From NCBI GenBank assembly GCA_009777635.1, contig WRLK01000010.1:1-64000 (forward strand): 64,000 nt of DNA, read 5' to 3'. The DNA comes from Oscillospiraceae bacterium (GTDB taxonomy: Bacteria > Bacillota > Clostridia > Oscillospirales > Ruminococcaceae). Under the pieces are notes generated by a model. The model was not told the DNA's origin. It ran no database searches and was given only the letters and a program-made list of their open reading frames with translations. Within the stretch, counting starts at the first letter, position 1; the number at the start of each line of letters is the position of its first letter. A program made the translations under genes and the position numbers. Positions 1 through 7,413 of this stretch are shown piece by piece.

Positions 1-1
1 A

Positions 2-244
2 TGGCATAGGGCAAAAGCATTACAGATACCTGATAACTTAGAGCTGTTTTTCTTGCCACCAGCCACACCGGAAATGAACCCTGTTGAGCAAATCTGGGCA
101 TGGCTGCGTTTACATGGCTTTCGTAATGAGGTGTTCCAAACCCTTGATAAAGTGGTTGAAAGGCTGTGCGATGTTATCTGCCAATTATCGACTGATGTAG
201 TCATGTCCATTACTCGTCGTGTCTGGATTATGTCGACTGGTTAA
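2..244 (+). CDS. IS630-family transposase, C-terminal part (truncated by window edge)
   Basis: The reading frame is already open at the first bases and runs without a stop to TAA at 242-244, so only the last 80 residues are visible. The segment FFLPPATPEMNPVEQIW matches the C-terminal block of IS630/Tc1-mariner DDE transposases; the glutamate of N-P-V-E-Q is the third catalytic acidic residue. An internal TTG at 53 could pass for a start but lies inside the conserved block and has no ribosome site. The enzyme would cut and paste its own IS element. Whether the N-terminal part is intact cannot be seen. Family call is secure. Confidence 0.85.
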   Translation, partial: WHRAKALQIPDNLELFFLPPATPEMNPVEQIWAWLRLHGFRNEVFQTLDKVVERLCDVICQLSTDVVMSITRRVWIMSTG

Positions 245-291
245 TTAGAGTTTGGTATAAACGCCTTTAAAATTGTTTTGAAAACAAAATC

Positions 292-333
292 AAAAGCCGC
301 TATCCCCTTATTCAATAAGGTTTAGCGACTTTT
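292..333. terminator. Long inverted repeat behind the transposase, likely bidirectional terminator or IS end
   Basis: AAAAGCCGCTA (292-302) pairs with TAGCGACTTTT (323-333) with one mismatch, and the interior CCTTATT-C-AATAAGG is itself a perfect hairpin. Both strands end in a short T run, which suits a bidirectional terminator. It could also be part of the inverted end of the IS. Together with the TGGGAAC repeats (407-451) and the inverted repeat at 529-553, this is all I see in the gene-free stretch 245-579. Confidence 0.5.
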
Positions 334-406
334 AAAAATGAAGCGGTTTTTAAAGGCTACCCACTATCGACAACGCTCTTTCGATTATGAATTGTACGAA
401 ATTTGA

Positions 407-451
407 TGGGAACATGGGAACTAAAAATTCATTTTAATGGGAACTAGTTCC
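407..451. repeat. Three TGGGAAC repeats ending in a 12-bp palindrome
   Basis: TGGGAAC occurs at 407-413, 415-421 and 438-444. The last copy runs into GGAACTAGTTCC (440-451), a perfect palindrome. The motif resembles the GGGGACT iterons at 3817-3864 at the other end of the prophage remnant, so these may be protein-binding repeats near the left attachment arm. That link is inference. Confidence 0.35.
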
Positions 452-528
452 TATTATGTTTTTATGCGGGTTTGCGCGTTCTCTTCAAATGAAGCATTAC
501 GGGCAGAGTATATAAAGTTGAATGTTGT

Positions 529-553
529 ATTTATTCAAAATCATTGAATAAAT
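529..553. promoter_or_regulatory. Inverted repeat with TTCAA/TTGAA arms, operator candidate
   Basis: ATTTATTCAA (529-538) and TTGAATAAAT (544-553) are perfect reverse complements around a 5-nt loop. The arms contain the TTGAA/TTCAA motif seen in the repressor-cro intergenic region, so this may be another binding site for the repressor encoded at 580-1218, located just past its 3' end. It has no GC and is unlikely to be a terminator. Confidence 0.4.
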
Positions 554-579
554 ATCGAATTTTGTCTGTGCTTTTGCAG

Positions 580-1218
580 TCAAGCTTTGCGGCGAATTTC
601 TTTTGCAGTTCCTAAAATTCGAAGGGGCAATTTTTTTATCTCGTTGTTACTGTAAAACTCAGGCTCATAATCAGTCGTATTCAGTGGTTGTAATGCTATT
701 CCACCTTTTTGCTTTAGAATCTTTTTGAATGTTGCATCATTACCATTTACTATGACAGCACACTCTGCTCCCGAATCACAATCGTCAGTTTTTAGAAAAA
801 TTACTATGTCATCTTCTTGGTATTTTGGATACATGGAATTACCGCGTATACGAAGTGCAAAATATTCTCTACCCCCACGCAACCAAGCAGCAGGTATTTC
901 TTCATAGTCCTCAATATCTTCTATAGCTTCAATTGGTATCCCTGCCGGAATACGACCAAGTACCGGTATGCGGATACCTTTTTTGTCATCTAGTTCATTT
1001 GGGTAAAATCTGTAATTTGGTAATGGCGCATTCCCTAGCAGATAATCTACCGTACAACCCAAACCCTTCGCAATAAGCACAAGTGTTTCATGTGAGGGTC
1101 GGCTAACCCCCTGTTCGTATTTATTGTACAAATCTGCACCGATACCAAGGTTCTTTGCAAATTGTCGTTGAGATATTCCCAATTCTTCTCTTTTACCTCT
1201 AAGTTTTTCATTGAACAT
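580..1218 (-). CDS. Phage-type repressor: XRE helix-turn-helix plus S24 self-cleaving peptidase domain
   Basis: 212 aa. Residues 5-60 are an XRE DNA-binding domain (GISQRQFAKNLGIGADLYNKY). Residues 85-205 are a LexA/CI-type S24 peptidase fold: an Ala-Gly bond in GRIPAG (92-93) as the expected cleavage site, nucleophile Ser128 in RGNSMYP, and general-base Lys165 in ATFKK. By family knowledge RecA filaments trigger self-cleavage and induction. The ATG has GGTGAT upstream as ribosome site. It is transcribed away from a Cro-like gene across an operator-rich gap, the usual lysogeny switch layout. The phage it guarded is largely deleted, so it may now be an orphan regulator. Confidence 0.9.
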   Translation of the reverse strand: MFNEKLRGKREELGISQRQFAKNLGIGADLYNKYEQGVSRPSHETLVLIAKGLGCTVDYLLGNAPLPNYRFYPNELDDKKGIRIPVLGRIPAGIPIEAIEDIEDYEEIPAAWLRGGREYFALRIRGNSMYPKYQEDDIVIFLKTDDCDSGAECAVIVNGNDATFKKILKQKGGIALQPLNTTDYEPEFYSNNEIKKLPLRILGTAKEIRRKA

Positions 1219-1242
1219 AAATCATCACCATCTCTATATTAG

Positions 1243-1285
1243 TTGAATTATATTCAATATGCAATACTATTGAAAAAATTTCAAT
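1243..1285. promoter_or_regulatory. Two palindromic operators between repressor and Cro-like gene
   Basis: TTGAATTATATTCAA (1243-1257) and ATTGAAAAAATTTCAAT (1269-1285) are inverted repeats with the same half-site. Further half-sites ATATTCAA lie at about 1310 and 1350, the first inside the promoter spacer. The arrangement fits repressor binding that controls both divergent promoters. Confidence 0.6.
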
Positions 1286-1302
1286 ATATCTTTAATTATA
1301 TA

Positions 1303-1331
1303 TTGACAAATATTCAATAACCTGATATGCT
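1303..1331 (+). promoter_or_regulatory. Sigma-A promoter of the Cro-like chimeric gene
   Basis: TTGACA (1303-1308), 17-nt spacer, TATGCT (1326-1331). The ATG at 1327 lies inside the -10 box, so translation must begin further down, at 1375. The spacer contains a TATTCAATA half-site, so a bound repressor would block polymerase. Confidence 0.75.
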
Positions 1332-1374
1332 TTTCCTGAACGCTGAAAAATATTCAACATACATGGCGGTGATT

Positions 1375-1668
1375 ATGAAAATGATTCAATTTAGAGAGCT
1401 TCGCAAAAAGCATGGTTTATCGCAAGCTGATATGGCTAAAATTCTATCCCTTAAAGATAAAAGTACAATATCAAAATGGGAAACGGGCAGCTCAATGCCT
1501 CGTGCTACTACTTGGGACTACAGCGCGCTGCCGCTCAATATTCTCGGGCAGGTCAGCCTTTTATACAGCTTCTTATGGATTCCCATTTCGGCTCTCGGCA
1601 TCTTTATTGACGACCGTTTGCGCTACAGATTATTCGGCGAGGATAAGCCCCGGTATACATTGCTTTAA
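1375..1668 (+). CDS. In-frame chimera: Cro-like XRE regulator fused to CmpB-type membrane protein tail
   Basis: 97 aa from ATG 1375; upstream ATG codons overlap the promoter. Residues 1-45 are a typical XRE domain (HGLSQADMAKILSLKDKST, then ISKWETGSSMPRA). After about residue 46 the sequence switches to WDYSALPLNILGQVSLLYSF followed by FGEDKP, the conserved C-terminus of the putative ABC transporter permease family (CmpB, PF06541) often found just upstream of phage holin and amidase genes. The junction lies near base 1513 and preserves the frame. A single deletion joining the early regulatory region to the lysis module explains this. Whether the product binds DNA or inserts in membranes is unknown. 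The family assignment of the tail is from memory of the motif. Confidence 0.7.
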   Translation: MKMIQFRELRKKHGLSQADMAKILSLKDKSTISKWETGSSMPRATTWDYSALPLNILGQVSLLYSFLWIPISALGIFIDDRLRYRLFGEDKPRYTLL

Positions 1669-1758
1669 AACAGCGCGTCCGATGAATGGACTATATTTAA
1701 AATTTTGATGCGTTTTTAAACCGCCTTTAAACCACTTTTAAAATTACGGAGGTATAAA

Positions 1759-2067
1759 ATGATAGAATCCACACCAATCTTCGAAGCAGTCATCAGCCTG
1801 ATCGCAGCCATCATTGCATACAAGGTTATACCGTATATCCAAATCAAAACGACGGCCGAGCAGCAAGCCCGGATGAAGATGTGGGCGCAGATTGGCGTCA
1901 ACGCCGCCGAGCAGATTTATTCAGGTAAAAAGACAGGGAAATTAAAGAAAAGCTACGTTGAGGATTTTCTTGCCGGCCAGGGTTTTCATCTTGATGAAGT
2001 AACACTGGATGCCCTAATCGAATCCGAAGTCCATCAGTTATGGGAAAATATCGAGGAGGATGTATGA
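1759..2067 (+). CDS. Phage holin, LLH family
   Basis: 102 aa with a single N-terminal membrane segment (residues 7-25, FEAVISLIAAIIAYKVIPYI) and a charged cytoplasmic tail containing GVNAAEQIYSGKKTGKLKKS, the signature stretch of LLH-type holins. It would permeabilise the membrane to release the amidase. ATG 1759 follows GGAGG. Its TGA overlaps the ATG of the amidase in an ATGA junction, so the two lysis genes are translationally coupled. Confidence 0.8.
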   Translation: MIESTPIFEAVISLIAAIIAYKVIPYIQIKTTAEQQARMKMWAQIGVNAAEQIYSGKKTGKLKKSYVEDFLAGQGFHLDEVTLDALIESEVHQLWENIEEDV

Positions 2068-2939
2068 TGTTTTTAACACCAGATAAAATCAGAACAATCT
2101 CAATCGCCGGGCGCACCCTTACAATAAACGAGAAAATCATACCGGATAACATGGTTGCGCCGAAGGACGTCGCTTCCTGGATAAAGAAAGGGCAGCCGAT
2201 GAAGCCGCGGGCACTGTTGGGCGGCAACGGCAAGCCCCGCGGCGTCACCGTGCACAATACCAACATGATTACCGCCGCCAGCGGCACCAACGCCGCCGAG
2301 CAGTATTCCCGCGCCACTTTCAACGGCAACATGGCCGGAGTGGTCGTCCATTTCTATGTATGGCGCAAAGTTATCTGGCAGATCCTAAAAGAAAATGAGC
2401 GCGGCTGGCATTCCACGGACGGCTCAAGCCGCAGAAGCTCCCAGCGTACTGGTGAGATGATTGGCGGCAATATCGACACGATTGCCATCGAGGCCATCGG
2501 CGACGATGCGGTAACAACGGAAACTACCGCCCTGCTCACCGCGCATCTGCTGAAAACACACAACCTTGTCCCAGATACGGACGTTTACACCCACAAATAT
2601 TTCTACCCTGTAAAATTCTGTCCGGCGTACATACTGCCGAATTGGAGCGGCTTTATGGCACAGGTGGCGGATTTCTACAACGTCAAAGAGGGCGATGGGC
2701 TTTTCCGCGTCCAGTGCGACGCTTTCAAAACATGGGACCTTGCCGTCAACCAGTATTATAAACTGATCCGCGACGGCTACAAGCCTATGATGGTTCAGGC
2801 AGACGGCTTCTTTAAGGTACAGGTTGACGCTTTCCGCAATGAGTCAGGGGCTGATACACGGGGCGCCGAGCTAAAATCCAGGGGCTACAATATTTACATC
2901 ACCACAAAGGCCGGGGTGCCGGTCAGTATGGCGGTTTGA
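2064..2939 (+). CDS. N-acetylmuramoyl-L-alanine amidase (phage endolysin) with repeated C-terminal SPOR-like motif
   Basis: 291 aa. Start chosen at ATG 2064, with GAGGAGGA just upstream and ATGA overlap with the holin. Residues 55-215 are an Amidase_2 (T7 lysozyme-like) domain: zinc ligand His64 in GVTVHNT, HFYV and WHSTD blocks, IAIEAIGD, and a second histidine region near HKYFYP. It cleaves the bond between muramic acid and the stem peptide. The tail holds two similar units, FRVQCDAF and FFKVQVDAF, likely wall-binding SPOR-type repeats. No signal peptide, as expected for holin-dependent export. Confidence 0.88.
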   Translation: MMFLTPDKIRTISIAGRTLTINEKIIPDNMVAPKDVASWIKKGQPMKPRALLGGNGKPRGVTVHNTNMITAASGTNAAEQYSRATFNGNMAGVVVHFYVWRKVIWQILKENERGWHSTDGSSRRSSQRTGEMIGGNIDTIAIEAIGDDAVTTETTALLTAHLLKTHNLVPDTDVYTHKYFYPVKFCPAYILPNWSGFMAQVADFYNVKEGDGLFRVQCDAFKTWDLAVNQYYKLIRDGYKPMMVQADGFFKVQVDAFRNESGADTRGAELKSRGYNIYITTKAGVPVSMAV

Positions 2940-2985
2940 CGGGGAGCTTGAATTGTACCGTTGAAATTATTCTGTATTTTTATGC

Positions 2986-3039
2986 AAAAACAATGGCCTT
3001 CGGGTAGGATTTTTTAATCACCTGAAAGCCATTGTTTTT
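2986..3039 (+). terminator. Strong terminator after the lysis cassette
   Basis: AAAAACAATGGC (2986-2997) pairs perfectly with GCCATTGTTTTT (3028-3039), with further partial pairing inside. The 3' arm ends in a T run. Confidence 0.8.
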
Positions 3040-3178
3040 CTCATTTATTATGAAAAACTTTCTCGTTTATCTTGAAAGATTACAGTTACAGGGGCTTTTA
3101 TATTGCATTGCTATGATGTATGTTTTATGCAATGCCCGCCAATATATACGGGTAAATTTGCGTAAGGAGCGATATGTA

Positions 3179-3538
3179 ATGACAAGACAACTCAAAGAGC
3201 ATGAGTGGCTTGTACGCGCCGGGACAATCTGGCTTCGCGCCCCGGATGGTACACCGCTCCCCGCCGAACCGCAATACAGGATTGTCAATGCCGATGAAGC
3301 CGGCCCCGCCCGCGTTGTAGAGCTACAGGAAAACAAACGACTTGTTTTAGCGGGCCGGGTATTCAATGATATGGCATTAGCCAAAGAACGCTATGCCGCT
3401 CATAAGGAGGGGCGGGAAATTCCGCCACGGGAGGAAGGTATACCGATTTACATATTAACGGACAAAGAAAACGTTGACCCGAAAACGGGCTTGACATGGG
3501 AAGAAAAAAGGCTTGCGAAGCGTTGGGAAAAGATTTAG
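3179..3538 (+). CDS. Small soluble protein of unknown function in mobile-element context
   Basis: 119 aa from ATG 3179, chosen because AAGGAG (3164-3169) lies at normal distance; a longer frame upstream would start inside the terminator. The sequence is highly charged, has no membrane segment and no motif I recognise. Conserved-looking stretches are HEWLVRAGTIWLRAPDGTPL and the acidic-basic tail ending KRLAKRWEKI. An extended -10 (TGCTATGAT, 3109-3117) sits inside a GCATTGC/GCAATGC inverted repeat (3105-3135), which hints at regulated transcription. Probably cargo or an accessory gene of the integrated element. Confidence 0.6.
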   Translation: MTRQLKEHEWLVRAGTIWLRAPDGTPLPAEPQYRIVNADEAGPARVVELQENKRLVLAGRVFNDMALAKERYAAHKEGREIPPREEGIPIYILTDKENVDPKTGLTWEEKRLAKRWEKI

Positions 3539-3623
3539 CCGGGTGGATAGCCATTCAAAAGCGGAAAGAAATAGCGGCGAAGCGGCAAGGGGTTGTGTAG
3601 CGGCGTAGCCGCGCCGATGGGGT

Positions 3624-3703
3624 GCAGGGGTTCGCCCCTGCCACACGGATTTTGCGGTGCAAAGTCTAGTATGTTATGCTATGCCCGTTATGAGCATAGC
3701 ATA
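3624..3703. repeat. Two strong hairpins in the gene-free stretch 3539-4104
   Basis: GCAGGGG-TTCG-CCCCTGC (3624-3641) has a UUCG tetraloop. TATGCTATGC (3675-3684) pairs with GCATAGCATA (3694-3703). A smaller GCGGC-GTA-GCCGC hairpin precedes them. No convincing open frame with a ribosome site is present here. The rest of the stretch holds iterons, an attachment-site candidate and a terminator, listed separately. Confidence 0.5.
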
Positions 3704-3816
3704 CGCGCCCGCCTCTCCCGCTTGCTGTGTAATGCCATGTACCGCCGAGCCGACAGGGGAAAAAACGGACAAGGGTAAATTTCCCGTCCGAATCAACGGG
3801 ACAACGCCGGAATGTT

Positions 3817-3864
3817 GGGGACTACTTGGGGACTGTTTGGGGACTAAGCACACAAAAGGGGACT
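3817..3864. repeat. GGGGACT iterons, three at exact 11-bp spacing plus a fourth
   Basis: GGGGACT begins at 3817, 3828 and 3839, each preceded by TT, then again at 3858. The 11-bp period places the sites on one face of the helix. By analogy to phage attP arms these could be arm-type integrase or excisionase sites, because a tmRNA-like attachment core follows about 100 bp later. Confidence 0.55.
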
Positions 3865-3962
3865 GTAATTTTTATCAAAATAGAGCAACTCCAACTTAAT
3901 AAACGCTTTAATAGCAAGAAATTTTTCAATATACCTAAAGCTACAATAAGACAATCGGGGAT

Positions 3963-3985
3963 TTCAATTCCCGCCGTCTCCACCA
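3963..3985 (+). other. Probable 3' fragment of ssrA (tmRNA), attachment-site core
   Basis: TTCAATTCCCGCCGTCTCCA followed by CCA has a canonical T-loop (TTCAATT), the 3' T-stem strand, a 7-nt acceptor strand (CGTCTCC) and an encoded CCA end. The 5' T-stem partner is absent: bases 3958-3962 (GGGAT) do not pair with CCCGC. So this is a 3' end only, as left when an element integrates into a tRNA or tmRNA gene. It resembles bacterial tmRNA 3' ends. No tmRNA body is upstream within the window. Confidence 0.55.
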
Positions 3986-3991
3986 CTATTA

Positions 3992-4052
3992 AGTCAAGCC
4001 CCCGCTAAATAAAAGGTTTGCAGCTTTTCATTTAGCGTGGGCTTGACTTTTT
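3992..4052 (+). terminator. Terminator behind the tmRNA-like 3' end
   Basis: AGTCAAGCCCCCGCTAAAT (3992-4010) pairs with the strand ending GGGCTTGACT (one mismatch), followed by TTTTTT. It may be the native terminator of the gene whose 3' end lies just upstream. Confidence 0.8.
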
Positions 4053-4104
4053 TACCTTGCTAGTTGCCGCTGTGAGATACAGCGGTTCTTGCTTGGAGCT
4101 ACTA

Positions 4105-4818
4105 TCACACCCCAAAGATACGCCCGACATCTTTCTCATCGATTACCCGCTTGCTTTTTTTCTTAGCGTTTTTGAGGAGATTTTTCATCTTTTCATCCAC
4201 GGATTTTTTTATGAGCGATGCTGGGTCTATGCTTCGCAGTGTGAAAAATAACAGCGGGTCGGTATCCAATTTGGCGCCCACACCGTACAGAGCAGCGGCA
4301 ATGTGTTTGCACATATTCGCCCAATCAGGACAATCACAGTCCATGTGGATTTCTTTTGGCGACGGAAACAATCCGCTTCCTTGCTGCATAAAGCTTTCTC
4401 CAAACTCCTCGGGAAACTTTCCCTCGGCAAGAGCCGCAAGGCTATCTATACGATTAGCACATTGCCGCGCGATTAATTTCCACTTTTTCTCCGGCAATTT
4501 ATCAATTTTTATCCTGATTTTATACACGCCGCTCCCGCTGACCTGTGCATGAATGACACCCTCAAAAATCCGCAAATCCAGCACTAGTCCGTTCTTGACA
4601 TAACTGCGCCCCCGCCCGATGCGGTTTTCATAATCTGCATATCGTTCAAGGTTTTTGCACCAAGCCATCCCCCACCATGTATTTGCGATTTTGTTCCCTT
4701 CAATGGCGATTGGTTGAATCTCAGGATCTTTCTTGCGCAGCTTGGCGAGGCGTTTTTCAGCTTGGCGCTTTTGTTCCCCCACAGACGGCGTTGAATAGTA
4801 CCCATATCCCCAGCTCAC
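4105..4818 (-). CDS. SWIM zinc-finger protein paired with SNF2 helicase
   Basis: 237 aa starting at GTG 4818; GGAGGTG (4826-4832, minus strand) is the ribosome site and lies within the end of the SNF2 gene. The SWIM motif is seen at about residues 156-172 as CDC...MCKH (CxC-x(n)-CxH), a zinc-binding module for DNA or protein contact. The N-terminal YGYYSTPS and WGMAWCKNLERYADYENR blocks are typical of bacterial SWIM partners of SNF2 ATPases. The gene begins 4 nt after the SNF2 stop, so the pair is coupled. The cellular role of these pairs is poorly defined; DNA repair or nucleic-acid remodelling is the usual guess. Confidence 0.85.
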   Translation of the reverse strand: MSWGYGYYSTPSVGEQKRQAEKRLAKLRKKDPEIQPIAIEGNKIANTWWGMAWCKNLERYADYENRIGRGRSYVKNGLVLDLRIFEGVIHAQVSGSGVYKIRIKIDKLPEKKWKLIARQCANRIDSLAALAEGKFPEEFGESFMQQGSGLFPSPKEIHMDCDCPDWANMCKHIAAALYGVGAKLDTDPLLFFTLRSIDPASLIKKSVDEKMKNLLKNAKKKSKRVIDEKDVGRIFGV

Positions 4819-4822
4819 CTGC

Positions 4823-7357
4823 CTACACCTCCAGCCTAAACAGATTCATCAAATCATGGTCGGATAGTTCTGTCACCCATTTTTCACCGGAGCCTTCGGT
4901 GATAATATCTTTCGCTAATTTGCTTTTTCCCTCGATGATATCGTCTATTTTTTCCTCAATGGTGCCAGTGGTGACGAATTTATGCACCATAACGTCTTTT
5001 GTCTGCCCGATACGAAAAGCCCGGTCAGTGGCTTGATTTTCAATTGCCGGATTCCACCAGCGGTCAAAATGAATCACGTGATTGGCGGATGTCAGGTTCA
5101 GCCCCACGCCGCCCGCTTTGAGCGAAAGCACCATAAAAGGGAGATATTCGCTGTTGAATTTCTCGACAATCGCCCCGCGTTTTTTGGGGGTTGTCCCACC
5201 GTGAATCACCAGACCCTTTCGCTCGAACACAGTTTCCAAGTAAGATTCAAGCGGCTTGCACATTTCTCTAAATTGCGTAAAAACCAGAACGCTTTCGCGC
5301 TTATCCCGGATCGTCCGGCAGATCCCATCCAAAGCATCAAATTTGCCGCTATGTTTTGGGTCGAATCCGGTTTGTCCGCTGTACTGGTCAGGATGATTGC
5401 AAATTTGCTTGAATTTCATAATGGCAGCCAAGATTTTCCCTTTTCGCTCAATGCCTCCCAAATCACTTTCGGGTGAATTAAATAACGCATCCAGTTCTTT
5501 GACCAGCGCGTTGTAGAGCGCAACCTGCTTTTTGGACAGGGCCGTGTATTGCTTTATTTCGGTTTTGTCCGGTAAATCGGAGATAACCGACTTGTCCGTT
5601 TTTAGTCTGCGCAAAATAAACGGCGATACCGCTCCCCGGAGTTTAGCGTATCCTTCCGGCGTTTCTTTGAGTTTTCCGGTAAAGCTCTTGAACTCTTTGG
5701 GGTTACCCAAAAGACCGGAGTTGAGAAAATCAAATAACGACCACAAGTCCGACAGCCTGTTTTCAATGGGCGTGCCGGTCATGGCGATTCTCACGCCGGA
5801 CCTTAATTCTTTTACGGCTTTGGTTTGTTTTACGCCGGGGTTTTTGATTGCCTGTGCTTCATCAAGAATAACCAAGTCCCACTTGTCTTTTCGCAGCGAT
5901 TCTAATCGGGCTACCATACCATATGTCGTGATAAACAAATCACCATCAGCTTGATTATAATCGCTGCCGGCGCCATGAACAATGCAAACCTTCAGCTTAG
6001 GTGTGAATTTAGCGGCTTCTTTCTGCCAGTTGACCAACAGAGATGCGGGAACGACTAAAAGTGTCTTTGTGCCTTGTTTTGTTTCCCGCAGCTTGTCCAA
6101 TAGCGCTAGTACCTGTATTGTCTTCCCAAGTCCCATATCATCAGCCAGCAATGCGCCAAATCCCATACAGCGCATGAAATCAAGCCAATTTAGCCCTGTT
6201 TGCTGATAATGCCGCAGGGTCGCGTCAAAATCACTTGATGGGGTGATATGTGAAATACCGGAAGGATCACGCATTTTATCTATAACCCCGGCTAACCATT
6301 CGCCGTTGGTTACGCCAATTTCAGCACCCTCCGGCAGATCTGCGATTTGGGAAATTCCGGCTTGTATTTTCAAAGCTTCGGCGAATGTTAGGCCGTCTTG
6401 TTTTTCCACATCATCCAACACCGCGAGAATTTGCTCTATCCGGTCTTTATTAATTTCTACCCATTTACCCTTTAAAAAAGCTAAACCGTTTTCCTGTGCG
6501 AGCAGGGATTCCAGCTCTTCCCGGCTAAGCTGCGTATCTCCGAAATACACACTGGGCGAAAAAGCAATCAGCGACTGCAATCCAAGCGCGGCGGGTTCTT
6601 TTGACCCGAGAGAAAGGGATAATTTAGATTTAGCCTTACGTTTCCAAAAGTCAGGAATCCGGCAGACAATACCGCATTCTTCATATAATGGCACTTCCCG
6701 CAGAAAATCATAAGCATCACCAGGCTCGAATTTCAGCGGGCTGAACAACTCGCCGCTTTCCACAAGCCCGGTCATCAATTCACTTTTATCCGCCGCCCGG
6801 CTGACAGCGCCCAACAGTCTCAACAGGGATGCTTGATCTTCTCCAAACTCTTTTAACGCTTGTTTGAGCGGCAGATGTGTGACGTTGTTCTTTTGTTTTG
6901 TAGAGTATGTCGCCATAAAAGCGAAAGGGAACGCATCCTCCCGCGTTTCCACAAGATGAAAAAATACCCGCCCGCACACTGTCAGGGCTTCGTTTTTGGA
7001 TTTGAAATATTCTTCCGGTGAACCGTCAAAGGCCGAAAGTTCGGCGTTGAACACGGCGGCTAACTGGCTATATTGTTTTTCAATCCAACTGATGTTGACA
7101 AACTCCGCCCCAAGGACATACGGCAATTGCGCCAACAAGGGAAAAAACGCCGCCGAATCAGGAGTTTTTGCCGTACGGGTCAAAGATATGTCTGGGTCAA
7201 GACGGATATTGTCTACGAGCAGCGAGGCAATACGTCCAAGATACAAAAGCCCCGGGTCATCCGGCTTGGCTGTATCGAAGGCTATATTATAGATGGTTTT
7301 GTAGGATATTTTATCCGCGTCGTCAATGTAGCCATCGGAACCAAATATGATTTGCAT
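4823..7357 (-). CDS. SNF2-family DEAD/DEAH-box helicase
   Basis: 844 aa. ATG 7357 chosen because AAGGAGG (7364-7370) lies 6 nt upstream; a frame 11 codons longer lacks a ribosome site. Helicase core: Walker A DDMGLGKT near residue 407, Walker B/motif II LVILDEAQ near 500, TGTPIENR motif III, and motifs V-VI in the C-terminal lobe (LSLKAGGVGLNLTSA, DRAFRIGQT near 780). The N-terminal 380 residues resemble bacterial SNF2_N-associated domains. It is an ATP-driven double-strand DNA translocase. It precedes and is coupled to the SWIM gene. Only 56 nt separate it from the serine recombinase stop, so it may be read from the recombinase promoter. Confidence 0.9.
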   Translation of the reverse strand: MQIIFGSDGYIDDADKISYKTIYNIAFDTAKPDDPGLLYLGRIASLLVDNIRLDPDISLTRTAKTPDSAAFFPLLAQLPYVLGAEFVNISWIEKQYSQLAAVFNAELSAFDGSPEEYFKSKNEALTVCGRVFFHLVETREDAFPFAFMATYSTKQKNNVTHLPLKQALKEFGEDQASLLRLLGAVSRAADKSELMTGLVESGELFSPLKFEPGDAYDFLREVPLYEECGIVCRIPDFWKRKAKSKLSLSLGSKEPAALGLQSLIAFSPSVYFGDTQLSREELESLLAQENGLAFLKGKWVEINKDRIEQILAVLDDVEKQDGLTFAEALKIQAGISQIADLPEGAEIGVTNGEWLAGVIDKMRDPSGISHITPSSDFDATLRHYQQTGLNWLDFMRCMGFGALLADDMGLGKTIQVLALLDKLRETKQGTKTLLVVPASLLVNWQKEAAKFTPKLKVCIVHGAGSDYNQADGDLFITTYGMVARLESLRKDKWDLVILDEAQAIKNPGVKQTKAVKELRSGVRIAMTGTPIENRLSDLWSLFDFLNSGLLGNPKEFKSFTGKLKETPEGYAKLRGAVSPFILRRLKTDKSVISDLPDKTEIKQYTALSKKQVALYNALVKELDALFNSPESDLGGIERKGKILAAIMKFKQICNHPDQYSGQTGFDPKHSGKFDALDGICRTIRDKRESVLVFTQFREMCKPLESYLETVFERKGLVIHGGTTPKKRGAIVEKFNSEYLPFMVLSLKAGGVGLNLTSANHVIHFDRWWNPAIENQATDRAFRIGQTKDVMVHKFVTTGTIEEKIDDIIEGKSKLAKDIITEGSGEKWVTELSDHDLMNLFRLEV

Positions 7358-7413
7358 GGTGAGCCTCCTTGCCGCTAATACTGACTCCATTTAGAAAGCC
7401 TGAAAAACATGAA

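Noticed and set aside
1327..1374. Upstream ATG for the chimeric regulator
   Set aside because: It lies inside the -10 box of the promoter and would precede the transcription start.
3593..4008. Several short plus-strand frames between the unknown 119-aa gene and the terminator
   Set aside because: No ribosome sites, and they overlap hairpins, iterons and the attachment-site candidate.
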